From Pseudomonas neuropathica (lineage in GTDB: Bacteria; Pseudomonadota; Gammaproteobacteria; Pseudomonadales; Pseudomonadaceae), in the NCBI RefSeq assembly GCF_015461835.1, contig NZ_JACOPX010000019.1:1-64000 (forward strand): a stretch of DNA of 64,000 nucleotides, given 5' to 3'. Of this stretch, positions 1 to 8,088 are shown piece by piece. Position numbers and translations under genes: made by a program. Positions within the stretch are counted from its first letter, which is position 1. The number at the start of each line of letters is the position of its first letter. The notes below the pieces were generated by a model. That model worked only from the letters and a program-made list of their open reading frames with translations, was not told the DNA's origin and did no database searches.

Positions 1-219
1 GCTGACTTCAATGGCTGGGTCGAGCAGCGCCTGGGCAGCATAGCCGGCGCCTTGCGCATACCGCTGATGTCGCTACTGTGCGTGATCGGCAGCGGCGCCG
101 CGCTGATCTACGCCACGCCTTGGGTGATCAAGGGTTTGAGCCAGTTCAACAACTACAGCCTGGCGCCAGTCCTGCTGGTAGTCCTTGTCCTCATCGGCGT
201 AGTCGCCGACCGCCGCTGA
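1..219 (+). CDS. DUF3392-type membrane protein, 3' end only
   Basis: The window opens inside this reading frame; the last 72 residues are visible and end at a TGA at 217-219. The fragment holds two hydrophobic stretches, one with PLMSLLCVIGSGAALIY and one with LAPVLLVVLVLIGVV, separated by a short polar loop. It ends in a basic tail (ADRR), as expected for a small inner-membrane protein. In Pseudomonas a DUF3392 protein of unknown function sits beside trmB in the same convergent layout seen here, and the call rests mainly on that synteny. Function is unknown. Confidence 0.65.
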   Translation, partial: ADFNGWVEQRLGSIAGALRIPLMSLLCVIGSGAALIYATPWVIKGLSQFNNYSLAPVLLVVLVLIGVVADRR

Positions 220-242
220 TCTTTCAGTACACCCAAAACGAC

Positions 243-320
243 TGTAGGAGCTGCGGCACGCTGCGATCTTTTGATCTTGATTTGAAGATCAAGAGATCGC
301 AGCGTGCCGCAGCTCCTACA
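243..320. repeat. REPIN-like inverted repeat (GTAGGAGCTGC family)
   Basis: Two copies of a GTAGGAGCTGC...CTGCGATCTTTTGATC-type unit face each other and form a long, nearly perfect hairpin between the converging DUF3392 and trmB genes. The inner arms contain AAGATCAAGAGATCGCAGC. The same family recurs at 30143, 32933, 42325 and 57847. Confidence 0.85.
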
Positions 321-337
321 GGGGTATTGCGTGATGC

Positions 338-1063
338 TTAGGACTGCTTTTCGAACTTCAGGTCCCACACGCCATGGCCAAGACGTTCGCCGCGGCGTTC
401 GAACTTGGTGATCGGGCGTTCGGCCGGGCGTGGTACGCACTTGCCGTCTTCGGCGAGGTTGCGATAGCCCGGGGCGACGTTCATCACTTCCAGCATGTAT
501 TCGGCGTACGGTTCCCAGTCGGTAGCCATGTGCAGAATGCCGCCAACCTTCAACTTGCTGCGCACCAGTTCAGCGAACGAGGCCTGAACGATGCGACGCT
601 TGTGGTGACGGCTCTTGTGCCACGGGTCCGGGAAGAACAGCATCAGGCGATCGAGGCTGTTGTCGGCGATGCAGCGGTTGAGCACTTCGATCGCGTCGCA
701 ATCATAGACCCGCAGGTTGGTCAGGCCCTGCGTCAGCACGCCATTGAGCAGCGCGCCAACACCCGGACGGTGCACTTCAACACCGATGAAATCCTGCTCC
801 GGGGCCGCCGCAGCCATTTCCAGCAGCGAGTGGCCCATGCCGAAACCGATCTCCAGCGAGCGCGGTGCCGAACGGCCGAACACTTGATCGTAATCCACCG
901 GGGCGTCGGCCAGCGGCAGCACGTACAGCGGCGCGCCCTGATCCAGACCGCGTTGCTGGCCTTCGGTCATGCGCCCGGCGCGCATCACGAAGCTCTTGAT
1001 GCGGCGGTGTTGGCGCTCGTCGCCTTCTTCCGTCTGGACAGGCGTGTCGTTCGATTCAGTCAT
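338..1063 (-). CDS. trmB: tRNA (guanine-N7)-methyltransferase TrmB
   Basis: Methylates G46 of tRNA to m7G using SAM. The 241-residue protein has the SAM-binding motif LEIGFGMGHSLLEMA near residue 72 and the family signature PDPWHKSRHHKRR near residue 147, which lines the active site. The ATG at 1063 is preferred; a TTG one codon earlier is the only extension. It lies 9 bp downstream of thiG and probably belongs to the same transcript as thiS-thiG, an order conserved in Pseudomonas. Length and motifs fit a complete enzyme. Confidence 0.95.
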   Translation of the reverse strand: MTESNDTPVQTEEGDERQHRRIKSFVMRAGRMTEGQQRGLDQGAPLYVLPLADAPVDYDQVFGRSAPRSLEIGFGMGHSLLEMAAAAPEQDFIGVEVHRPGVGALLNGVLTQGLTNLRVYDCDAIEVLNRCIADNSLDRLMLFFPDPWHKSRHHKRRIVQASFAELVRSKLKVGGILHMATDWEPYAEYMLEVMNVAPGYRNLAEDGKCVPRPAERPITKFERRGERLGHGVWDLKFEKQS

Positions 1064-1072
1064 CAATGGCTC

Positions 1073-1867
1073 TTACTTGATCAGACCATCCAGCGGCGAA
1101 GAGGCGCTGGCATAGAGTTTTTTCGGCATACGGCCAGCGAGGTAGGCCAGACGGCCTGCAACGATGGCGTGTTTCATGGCTTCAGCCATCATCACCGGCT
1201 GCTGGGCGTGGGCGATGGCCGAGTTCATCAGCACCGCATCACAACCCAGTTCCATGGCGATGGTTGCGTCGGAGGCAGTGCCGACACCGGCATCGACCAG
1301 CACAGGGATTTTGGCTTCTTCGAGGATGATCTGCAGGTTGTACGGGTTGCAGATCCCCAGACCGGAACCAATCAAACCGGCCAGCGGCATGACCGCGATG
1401 CAGCCGATTTCCGCCAGTTGGCGGGCGATGATCGGGTCATCGCTGGTGTACACCATCACGTCGAAGCCTTCCTTGACCAGCGTTTCTGCGGCCTTAAGGG
1501 TTTCGATGACGTTAGGGAACAGGGTCTTCTGGTCAGCCAGGACTTCCAGCTTCACCAGGTTGTGGCCGTCGAGCAGCTCACGGGCCAGGCGGCAGGTGCG
1601 CACGGCTTCGATGGCGTCGTAGCAACCGGCGGTGTTCGGCAGGAAGGTGTAGCGTTCCGGCGACAGCACGTCGAGCAGGTTCGGCTCGCCTTCGATCTGA
1701 CCCAGGTTGGTGCGGCGCACGGCGAAGGTGACGATCTCGGCACCCGAGGCTTCGATGGCCTGACGGGTTTCTTCCATGTCACGGTACTTGCCGGTACCGA
1801 CCAGCAAACGCGACTGGTAAGTACGACCGGCCAGCACAAAAGGCTTGTCGCTACGAACGATGCTCAT
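1073..1867 (-). CDS. thiG: Thiazole synthase ThiG
   Basis: Condenses 1-deoxy-D-xylulose 5-phosphate, dehydroglycine and sulfur carried on ThiS thiocarboxylate into the thiazole phosphate moiety of thiamine. The 264-residue TIM barrel is full length. It shows LVKLEVLADQKTLFPN with the Schiff-base lysine in the LVKLEV strand, and phosphate-binding segments PLAGLIGSGLG and PVLVDAGVGTASD. A GAGG ribosome binding site precedes the ATG. It lies 60 bp downstream of thiS, its sulfur donor, so the two are likely cotranscribed. No TPP riboswitch was recognised upstream of this pair. Confidence 0.97.
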   Translation of the reverse strand: MSIVRSDKPFVLAGRTYQSRLLVGTGKYRDMEETRQAIEASGAEIVTFAVRRTNLGQIEGEPNLLDVLSPERYTFLPNTAGCYDAIEAVRTCRLARELLDGHNLVKLEVLADQKTLFPNVIETLKAAETLVKEGFDVMVYTSDDPIIARQLAEIGCIAVMPLAGLIGSGLGICNPYNLQIILEEAKIPVLVDAGVGTASDATIAMELGCDAVLMNSAIAHAQQPVMMAEAMKHAIVAGRLAYLAGRMPKKLYASASSPLDGLIK

Positions 1868-1927
1868 GGGGAATCCTCTTTAGGAGTGAGGGTCTTGCAG
1901 AATTCTGTGCCCTCGCGGGCCGAACGA

Positions 1928-2128
1928 TCAGCCGCCGCCGATGGCGTGCACCACTTCAACGTTGTCGCCATCGTTGAGCGTGGTGTCGGCATGCTGGCTG
2001 CGCGGGACGATATCCAGATTGAGTTCGACTGCCACCCGGCGTCCGGTCAGTTCCAGACGGGTGATCAGGGCCGCAACGGTCTCGCCGTCGGGCAGTTCAA
2101 GGGATTCGCCGTTCAACTGAATGCGCAT
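1928..2128 (-). CDS. thiS: Sulfur carrier protein ThiS
   Basis: Small ubiquitin-fold sulfur carrier for thiazole formation. From the chosen ATG it is 66 residues, the normal family size, and begins MRIQLNGESLELPDG. It ends in AIGGG, supplying the C-terminal diglycine that is adenylated and thiocarboxylated. The frame stays open upstream to 2176, but that extension (MIGLECQPLK...) is not ThiS-like, so the internal start is preferred. It is directly upstream of its partner thiG. Confidence 0.93.
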   Translation of the reverse strand: MRIQLNGESLELPDGETVAALITRLELTGRRVAVELNLDIVPRSQHADTTLNDGDNVEVVHAIGGG

Positions 2129-2199
2129 GCGTAACGCCGCCATCATTTTTAGGGGCTGGCATTCTAGCCCGATCATGACCTAAAGGTCAGCACCAAGCG

Positions 2200-2580
2200 T
2201 CAAGCGGTTGGTTGCAAGCGCCAGGCGGCGAGGCCAAGGCACACCCAGCCGATCAGAAACGCCAGGCCACCGAACGGGGTAATGATGCCGAGCTTGCTGA
2301 TGCCGGTGGTGGTCAGCACATACAGGCTGCCGGAGAACAGCAGAATACCAATGGTGAATGACACGCCGGCCCAAGTGACCAGTCGGCCCTGAATCTGTGT
2401 GGCGAGCAGCGCCACACCGAACAACGCCAGAGTGTGCACCAGTTGATAGGTCACGCCGGTATGGAAGATCGCCAGATACTCGGGCGTCAGGCGGTTTTTC
2501 AGGCCATGGGCAGCGAATGCGCCCAAAGCGACCCCGGTAAAACCGAAAAAAGCGGCCAGCATCAAAAAGCCACGCAGCAT
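2200..2580 (-). CDS. DUF423 small membrane protein
   Basis: A 126-residue inner-membrane protein with about four hydrophobic helices. It carries the YgdD/DUF423 hallmarks: GVALGAFAAHGL near the N terminus, HTGVTYQLVHTLALFG in the second helix, and FSGSLYVLTTTG. The family is widespread and has no settled biochemical role. It is divergent from mtgA with about 74 bp between the start codons, and 71 bp upstream of thiS on the same strand. The neighbourhood is conserved in Pseudomonas but does not reveal function. Confidence 0.88.
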   Translation of the reverse strand: MLRGFLMLAAFFGFTGVALGAFAAHGLKNRLTPEYLAIFHTGVTYQLVHTLALFGVALLATQIQGRLVTWAGVSFTIGILLFSGSLYVLTTTGISKLGIITPFGGLAFLIGWVCLGLAAWRLQPTA

Positions 2581-2654
2581 TGGGAACTCCAGTCAGACGC
2601 GATCGGCAGGGTCTGTATAATGGCCCGCTCCACCGGTTCGGCCAAGCCATCTCT

Positions 2655-3377
2655 ATGCTGCGTACTATTTTCCGTCGTCTCACGAAGGCCCTGCTCTGGT
2701 TCGCCGGTGGCAGCGTCTTGCTGGTGCTGGTGTTTCGCTTCGTGCCGCCGCCGGGAACGGCGTTGATGGTCGAGCGCAAGGTCGAATCCTGGGTCGATGG
2801 CGAGCCGATTGACCTGCAACGCACGTGGAAGCCGTGGGACGAGATCTCCGATGACCTCAAAGTCGCGGTCATGGCCGGTGAGGATCAGAAGTTTCCCGAG
2901 CATTGGGGCTTTGATTTCAGTGCGATCCAGGCAGCGTTGGCCCACAACGAGCTTGGCGGGTCGATTCGCGGCGCCAGCACCTTGAGCCAGCAGGTGTCGA
3001 AAAACCTGTTTCTGTGGGCCGGCCGCAGCTATCTGCGTAAAGGCCTGGAGGCGTGGTTTACCGCGCTGATCGAGGTGTTCTGGCCCAAGCAGCGGATTCT
3101 TGAGGTGTACCTGAACAGCGTCGAGTGGGATGACGGGGTGTTTGGCGCCGAAGCCGCAGCCCGCCATCATTTTGGTGTCAGCGCCAAGTCGTTGTCGCGG
3201 CAGCAGGCGAGTTATCTGGCGGCTGTTCTGCCCAACCCTCGGGTGTGGAGCGCTAGCCATCCGACCGCTTATGTCTCGCGCCGGGCCGGGTGGATTCGCC
3301 AGCAGATGAGTCAGTTGGGTGGGGATAGCTATTTGCTGGGGCTCAATGATTCGCGCCGGGCGCCTTGGTCTCGATGA
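2655..3377 (+). CDS. mtgA: Monofunctional biosynthetic peptidoglycan transglycosylase MtgA
   Basis: Polymerises lipid II into glycan strands (GT51 family) without a transpeptidase domain. The 240-residue protein has one N-terminal membrane anchor (about 12-34, LLWFAGGSVLLVLVFRFV). The GT51 motifs follow: EDQKFPEHWGFD with the catalytic Glu, RGASTLSQQVSKNLFLW, and RILEVYLNSVEW. The frame is open from 2580, but the ATG at 2655 gives the normal length and starts right before the anchor. A TATAAT at about 2617-2622 could be the -10 box of its promoter; I found no convincing -35 partner. Confidence 0.95.
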   Translation: MLRTIFRRLTKALLWFAGGSVLLVLVFRFVPPPGTALMVERKVESWVDGEPIDLQRTWKPWDEISDDLKVAVMAGEDQKFPEHWGFDFSAIQAALAHNELGGSIRGASTLSQQVSKNLFLWAGRSYLRKGLEAWFTALIEVFWPKQRILEVYLNSVEWDDGVFGAEAAARHHFGVSAKSLSRQQASYLAAVLPNPRVWSASHPTAYVSRRAGWIRQQMSQLGGDSYLLGLNDSRRAPWSR

Positions 3378-3392
3378 CACCGAGGATCTAAA

Positions 3393-3481
3393 TGTAGGAG
3401 TGAGCCTGCTCGCGATAGCGGTACATCAGTGACGGCAATGCTGACTGTCACACCGCTATCGCGAGCAGGCTCACTCCTACA
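3393..3481. repeat. REPIN, GAGCCTGCTCGCGA family
   Basis: Head-to-head pair of GAGCCTGCTCGCGATAGCGG units flanking a short unique core between mtgA and the rpoH terminator. The outer ends are TGTAGGAGTGAG and its complement. The whole element can fold into a long hairpin. Confidence 0.9.
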
Positions 3482-3511
3482 TTGGTTTGTGGCGAAGCAG
3501 AAATGAAAACG

Positions 3512-3541
3512 CCCCGATCATCGCTGATCGGGGCGTTTTTT
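3512..3541. terminator. Bidirectional intrinsic terminator after rpoH
   Basis: AACGCCCCGATCA and TGATCGGGGCGTT form a GC-rich stem around a tiny loop, with A-tract on one side and T-tract on the other. It can end rpoH transcription (minus strand) as well as transcripts arriving from mtgA. Confidence 0.88.
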
Positions 3542-3557
3542 ATTGCCGAGGCGCCGG

Positions 3558-4412
3558 TTATGCGGCGATCGACAACTTGAGCTTGTTCATCGCGCTCTTC
3601 TCGAGCTGACGGATCCGCTCGGCCGACACGTTGTACTTCTGCGCCAGATCGTGCAGCGTGGCTTTCTCTTCTGCCAGCCAGCGCTGGTAGAGGATGTCGC
3701 GGCTACGTTCATCCAGCACTTCCAGCGCTTCGTGCAGGTTGTGGTTGGAGTTGTCGCTCCAGTCGGCATCTTCCAGTTGACGCGCCGGGTCGTACCGGTG
3801 GTCTTCCAGATAGTTGGCCGGCGACTGGAAAGCGCTGTCGTCGTCGGCTTCAGCAGCCGGGTCGAAAGCCATGTCATGGCCGGTCAGGCGACTTTCCATC
3901 TCGCGCACTTCACGCGGTTCAACGCCGAGGCTTTCCGCCACACGGTGGACTTCCTCGTTGTTCAGCCACGCCAGACGTTTCTTCTGGCTGCGCAGATTGA
4001 AGAACAGCTTGCGCTGGGCCTTGGTGGTCGCGACTTTCACAATGCGCCAGTTGCGCAGGATGAACTCGTGAATTTCCGCCTTGATCCAGTGCACGGCGAA
4101 CGACACCAGACGCACACCCATTTCCGGGTTGAAGCGCTTCACCGCCTTCATCAGGCCGACGTTACCTTCCTGGATCAGGTCAGCCTGAGCCAGACCGTAG
4201 CCGGAATAGCTACGGGCGATATGTACAACAAAACGCAGGTGGGCGAGCACCATCTGCCGAGCCGCCCCCAAATCCTGCTCATAGTAGAGACTCTCGGCCA
4301 GTTCACGCTCCTGCTCCGGCGTCAGCAATGGAATGCTGTTGACGGTGTGCACGTAGGCTTCCAGGTTCGCACCCGGAACCAACGCATACGCAGGTTGCAA
4401 AGAATTGGTCAT
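3558..4412 (-). CDS. rpoH: RNA polymerase sigma factor RpoH (heat shock, sigma-32)
   Basis: Directs RNA polymerase to heat-shock promoters. The 284-residue protein shows sigma region 2 (QADLIQEGNVGLMKAVKRF, then FAVHWIKAEIHEFIL), the RpoH box (QRKLFFNLR) that marks this subfamily, and region 4 (LDERSRDILYQRWL... NVSAERIRQLEKSAM). The frame extends to 4484, but the ATG at 4412 has a strong GGGAGG site eight bases ahead and begins with the usual MTNSLQP. It sits 115 bp downstream of ftsX with its own candidate promoter. In P. aeruginosa rpoH is partly controlled by the envelope-stress sigma factor AlgU. Confidence 0.97.
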   Translation of the reverse strand: MTNSLQPAYALVPGANLEAYVHTVNSIPLLTPEQERELAESLYYEQDLGAARQMVLAHLRFVVHIARSYSGYGLAQADLIQEGNVGLMKAVKRFNPEMGVRLVSFAVHWIKAEIHEFILRNWRIVKVATTKAQRKLFFNLRSQKKRLAWLNNEEVHRVAESLGVEPREVREMESRLTGHDMAFDPAAEADDDSAFQSPANYLEDHRYDPARQLEDADWSDNSNHNLHEALEVLDERSRDILYQRWLAEEKATLHDLAQKYNVSAERIRQLEKSAMNKLKLSIAA

Positions 4413-4461
4413 ACGAAAAAACCTCCCACTTACATACTCGTGCCTCTCGGCACTGCGAAAA

Positions 4462-4489
4462 ATTGACCGGGAATTCAAGTGCAAGTTCC
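4462..4489 (-). promoter_or_regulatory. Candidate AlgU/sigma-E-type promoter of rpoH
   Basis: On the minus strand GGAACTT (4489-4483) is followed after 16 bases by TCAAT (4466-4462), resembling the GAACTT-N16-TCTGA class recognised by AlgU. The -35 match is exact and the -10 match partial. The predicted start is about 40 bases ahead of the rpoH ATG. An AlgU-dependent rpoH promoter is known in P. aeruginosa, which supports the reading. Confidence 0.5.
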
Positions 4490-4527
4490 CAAAAAAACCG
4501 CGAGGTCAATCACGCGCAAAAAAGATT

Positions 4528-5553
4528 CTACTTCGGCGCCAGCTCCCTGAGATGGCGTGCGACTGCAATCCATGCACCGATATAACCCAACAGCACCGCG
4601 CCAAGCAAGAGCGACAGACCGTCGGCAACTGGCACTCCGGCCAGCGCGAAATCACTGCCGTACAAGCCGGCCAGTCCAACCACCGCATCGTTCAGCCAGT
4701 TCAGGCCGAACGCCAATACACCCCAGGACAGTAGCCCCGCACCGAAGCCATACAACGCGCCCATATAAAGGAAGGGACGACGCACATAGCTGTCAGTGCC
4801 GCCGACGAGTTTAATCACTTCTATCTCGGTGCGGCGGTTTTCAATATGAAGACGAATGGTATTGCCTATCACCAAAAGTAATGCAGAAACCAGCAGCACC
4901 GTCAGACCGAAGACAAAACGATCGCCAAGCTTGAGGATCGCGGCCAAACGCTCGACCCAGACTAGATCAAGTTGCGCCTGTTGTACCTTGGGCAATTCGG
5001 AAAGTTTTTGTCTTAATGCTTCCAGCGTCGGCTTGTCGACCTCGTTCGGGGTGACCAGCACCACGCCCGGCAACGGGTTCTCCGGCAGCTCGCGCAGGGC
5101 TTCGCCCAACCCGGATTGTTGCTGAAACTCTTCCAGCGCCTGATCGCGGCCGACATATTCAGCATCCGCTACGCCGGGCATGCCTTTGATCTGCTCGCGC
5201 AACGATTCGCCCTGCTCCGGGCTGGCGTCGAGTTGCAGATACAGCGAAATCTGCGCCGCACGCTGCCACGAACCGCCAAGACGCTCGACGTTGTTGAGCA
5301 ACAGGGACAAGCCCATTGGCAGACTCAGCGCGACCGCCATCACCATGCAGGTGAAGAAGCTGCCGATCGGCTGCTTGCCGAGACGACGCAGGCTGTCGAG
5401 CAGGCTGGCGCGATGGCTTTCGATCCACGCGCGGAACAGCGTGGCGAAGTCCGGGCCATCGTCTTCGTCGTGTTTTTTCTTCTTCGGTGGCTGCGGATCG
5501 GCGGCTTTCGGGGCCACGCGCTCGGAAACCTTGGGACTGCGTGTCGCACTCAT
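4528..5553 (-). CDS. ftsX: Cell division protein FtsX
   Basis: Membrane partner of FtsE that links the divisome to periplasmic peptidoglycan hydrolase activation. The 341-residue protein has a charged, lysine-rich cytoplasmic N terminus (PPKKKKHDEDDG) and a first membrane segment near 66-88. A periplasmic domain spans about residues 90-215 and three C-terminal helices follow, matching the four-helix FtsX fold. Its ATG overlaps the ftsE stop in ATGA, so the pair is translationally coupled. The order ftsY-ftsE-ftsX-rpoH is conserved in gammaproteobacteria. Confidence 0.96.
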   Translation of the reverse strand: MSATRSPKVSERVAPKAADPQPPKKKKHDEDDGPDFATLFRAWIESHRASLLDSLRRLGKQPIGSFFTCMVMAVALSLPMGLSLLLNNVERLGGSWQRAAQISLYLQLDASPEQGESLREQIKGMPGVADAEYVGRDQALEEFQQQSGLGEALRELPENPLPGVVLVTPNEVDKPTLEALRQKLSELPKVQQAQLDLVWVERLAAILKLGDRFVFGLTVLLVSALLLVIGNTIRLHIENRRTEIEVIKLVGGTDSYVRRPFLYMGALYGFGAGLLSWGVLAFGLNWLNDAVVGLAGLYGSDFALAGVPVADGLSLLLGAVLLGYIGAWIAVARHLRELAPK

Positions 5554-6221
5554 TCTCCGGCCTCCCCGTCGCCAATCAATCGGCCGCGTTGCAGGGTCAG
5601 CATGCGGTGACGCATGCGTGCGATCAGCGCCAGGTCGTGACTGGCGATCAGCACGCTGGTGCCCAGGCGATTGATGTCTTCGAACACGCCCATGATTTCA
5701 GCCGCCAGACGCGGGTCAAGGTTACCGGTCGGTTCGTCGGCCAGCAGCAAGGCCGGGCGGTGCACGATGGCGCGGGCAATGCCGACACGCTGTTGTTGAC
5801 CGGTGGACAGATCGCCGGGGTACAGATCGGTTTTATCCGACAGCGCCACGCGCTCCAGCGCCGAATCGACACGCTTGGCGATTTCGGCCTTGGACAGCCC
5901 GAGAATCTGCAGCGGCAAGGCGACGTTGTTGAACACCGTGCGATCGAACAGCAGCTGGTGATTCTGGAACACCACGCCGATCTGCCGACGCAGGAACGGA
6001 ATCTGCGCGTTGCTGATGGTGCTCAGGTCTTGCCCGGCCAGCAGCAGTTTGCCGCTGGTCGGACGCTCCATCGCCAGCAACAGGCGCAACAACGTGGATT
6101 TACCGGCGCCGGAGTGGCCGGTGACAAACAAGAACTCGCCACGACGGACTCGAAAGCTCAGCTCATGCAAGCCGACGTGACCGTTCGGGTAGCGTTTACC
6201 GACCTGTTCGAAACGAATCAT
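5550..6221 (-). CDS. ftsE: Cell division ATP-binding protein FtsE
   Basis: ABC-type ATPase that acts with FtsX at the septum. The 223-residue protein is complete: Walker A GHSGAGKSTLL (about 35-45), Q-loop region VVFQNHQLLFDR, signature LSTGQQQRVGIARA, Walker B LLLADEPTGNLD and switch histidine SHD. Start and stop overlap ftsY and ftsX by four bases each (ATGA), so all three genes form one coupled operon. Confidence 0.97.
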   Translation of the reverse strand: MIRFEQVGKRYPNGHVGLHELSFRVRRGEFLFVTGHSGAGKSTLLRLLLAMERPTSGKLLLAGQDLSTISNAQIPFLRRQIGVVFQNHQLLFDRTVFNNVALPLQILGLSKAEIAKRVDSALERVALSDKTDLYPGDLSTGQQQRVGIARAIVHRPALLLADEPTGNLDPRLAAEIMGVFEDINRLGTSVLIASHDLALIARMRHRMLTLQRGRLIGDGEAGE

Positions 6222-7744
6222 GAACGCTCCCGCTCGGCAAACAGTGCCTGGACAAAGGGTTCGGCTTCAAAAGTGCGCAAGTCGTCGATGCCTTCACCGA
6301 CGCCGATGTAGCGGATCGGCAGGCCGAACTGCTTGGCCAGGGCGAAAATCACGCCGCCCTTGGCGGTACCATCGAGCTTGGTCAGCGCCAGGCCGGTCAG
6401 TTCGACGGTCTGGTTGAATTGCTTGGCCTGGTTGATGGCGTTCTGGCCGGTGCCGGCGTCGAGCACCAGCAGCACTTCGTGCGGCGCGTCGGCGTCGAGC
6501 TTGCCGATCACCCGGCGAACTTTTTTCAGTTCTTCCATCAGGTTGTCTTTGGTGTGCAGACGACCGGCAGTGTCAGCGATCAATACATCGATACCACGGG
6601 CCTTGGCGGCCTGCACGGCGTCGAAGATCACCGAAGCCGAGTCGGCGCCGGTGTGCTGGGCGATCACTGGAATCTTGTTGCGCTCGCCCCAGACTTGCAG
6701 CTGTTCCACGGCAGCGGCGCGGAAGGTGTCACCGGCGGCGAGCATGACTTTCTTGCCTTCCAGTTGCAGCTTCTTCGCCAGCTTGCCAATGGTGGTGGTC
6801 TTGCCAGCGCCGTTGACGCCCACCACCAGAATCACGAACGGCTTGTTCTGCGAAACGATTTTCAGCGGTTGTTCGACCGGTTTGAGCATCGCGGCCAGCT
6901 CGGCCTGCAGGGATTTGTACAGCGCGTCGGCGTCGGCCAGCTCTTTACGGGCAACCTTCTGGGTCAGACGCTGGATGATCTGCGTGGTGGCTTCGACACC
7001 GACGTCGGCGGTGAGCAGACGGGTTTCGAGGTCATCGAGCAGATCGTCATCGATGGTTTTGCGGCCGAGGAACAGGCTGGCCATGCCCTCGCCGATGCTG
7101 GCGCTGGTTTTCGACAGGCCTTGCTTGAGGCGGGCGAAGAAACCGGCTTTGGTTTCTTCGGTGCGCGGGGCTTCGACTGGGGCCTCGGTAACCACTTCAA
7201 CCGGCACAACTGGCGCAGCGACGACCGATGCAGGTGCAGGTGCAGGTGCAGGTGCAGGTGCAGGTGCAGGCTCGGGTTGTTGAACGACCGGAGCAACAGG
7301 CTCAGCAACAACCGGCGCAGGCTCGACAACCGGCTCAACCACAGGCGCCAGAGCCACCTCGGGCACCAACGCAGCAGGCGCTGGAATTTCCGGGGTGATG
7401 TGTGGCGCAGCTTCTTCAACCAACGCCACCGGCTCTTCCGCCACCGGCAAGGTCAGCCACGGTTCAGCTGCAGGAGTCAGCGGTAGCTCAGCCGCCACAG
7501 GCGCTTCAGGCTCTGGCTCTGGCTCTGGCTCAGGCTCAACCGGTTGCAACACCGGCTCGGCAATCGGCAGCACAATCGGTGCCGGCTCTTCTTCTATGAC
7601 TGGAGCCGGCGCAGGCGCTGGCTCAGGAATCACCGGCGGCTGTTCGACGACGGGTTCCTGCGGTTTCTTACGCAGCCATCCGAACAGGCTTTTCTTCTCG
7701 CCAGCCGCAGCTGGGGTCTTCTTGTCGTCGTTGGAACCAAACAT
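6218..7744 (-). CDS. ftsY: Signal recognition particle receptor FtsY
   Basis: SRP-receptor GTPase that docks ribosome-nascent-chain complexes at the membrane. It has 508 residues: an unusually long N-terminal A domain (about 1-200) rich in Pro, Glu and Ala, then the NG domain. The NG domain shows GVNGAGKTTTIGKLA (G1), DTFRAAAVEQL, DTAGRLHTKDNL (G3) and TKLDGTAKGG (G4). The A domain includes runs of EP and PA dipeptides written by short tandem hexamers, so its length is likely to vary between strains. First gene of the ftsYEX operon; divergent from the M16 peptidase operon. Confidence 0.96.
   Translation of the reverse strand: MFGSNDDKKTPAAAGEKKSLFGWLRKKPQEPVVEQPPVIPEPAPAPAPVIEEEPAPIVLPIAEPVLQPVEPEPEPEPEPEAPVAAELPLTPAAEPWLTLPVAEEPVALVEEAAPHITPEIPAPAALVPEVALAPVVEPVVEPAPVVAEPVAPVVQQPEPAPAPAPAPAPAPASVVAAPVVPVEVVTEAPVEAPRTEETKAGFFARLKQGLSKTSASIGEGMASLFLGRKTIDDDLLDDLETRLLTADVGVEATTQIIQRLTQKVARKELADADALYKSLQAELAAMLKPVEQPLKIVSQNKPFVILVVGVNGAGKTTTIGKLAKKLQLEGKKVMLAAGDTFRAAAVEQLQVWGERNKIPVIAQHTGADSASVIFDAVQAAKARGIDVLIADTAGRLHTKDNLMEELKKVRRVIGKLDADAPHEVLLVLDAGTGQNAINQAKQFNQTVELTGLALTKLDGTAKGGVIFALAKQFGLPIRYIGVGEGIDDLRTFEAEPFVQALFAERERS
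7231..7270. repeat. CAGGTG hexamer tandem repeat inside ftsY
   Basis: Nearly seven perfect copies of the hexamer CAGGTG, read on the minus strand as a proline-alanine repeat in the FtsY A domain. A shorter GGCTCT hexamer run at about 7507-7535 encodes Glu-Pro repeats. Both stay in frame when copies are gained or lost. Confidence 0.9.
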
Positions 7745-8088
7745 GGAGGACGGCTATCTCACGGTAGCGACGCGCCATAAGGGCGCCCCGGCAAATAAAT
7801 ATTCGATGCAGAACAGACTGTGTTTCATCCAGCTTGTTCACGCGCAACATTTTGTCGAGGCGCCAGCGGCACCTCAAAGAATCGTATAAACGAAGGACTA
7901 AACCGGCAAATTCGGCGAAACAGCGAAGTTTAGTCGATAAACCGTAGCTTTCTGCCGCAAACCCATTCAGCCAGATCAGGTCTGAAAACCTGATAGGCGT
8001 GGTCGCCGGTAAAACGGATCAGTATCCTAGCACCCTCTCGCCCGCCGACGCTAAGACCAAGCGGGCAGCCCAACAGGTTAAAAAACGA
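7745..8088. other. Divergent intergenic region between ftsY and the M16 peptidase operon
   Basis: About 344 bp without a credible gene. It must hold the ftsY promoter (leftward) and the peptidase promoter (rightward). I could not assign either with confidence. No repeat of the REP type is present. Confidence 0.5.

Noticed and set aside
1868..2128. TPP riboswitch for the thiSG pair
   Set aside because: No conserved THI-box pairing could be recognised in the upstream sequence on the minus strand.
374..2134. 586-codon open frame on the plus strand across trmB and thiG
   Set aside because: It is antisense to two well-supported genes; its His/Arg/Gln-rich composition is the usual shadow of G/C-biased third positions.
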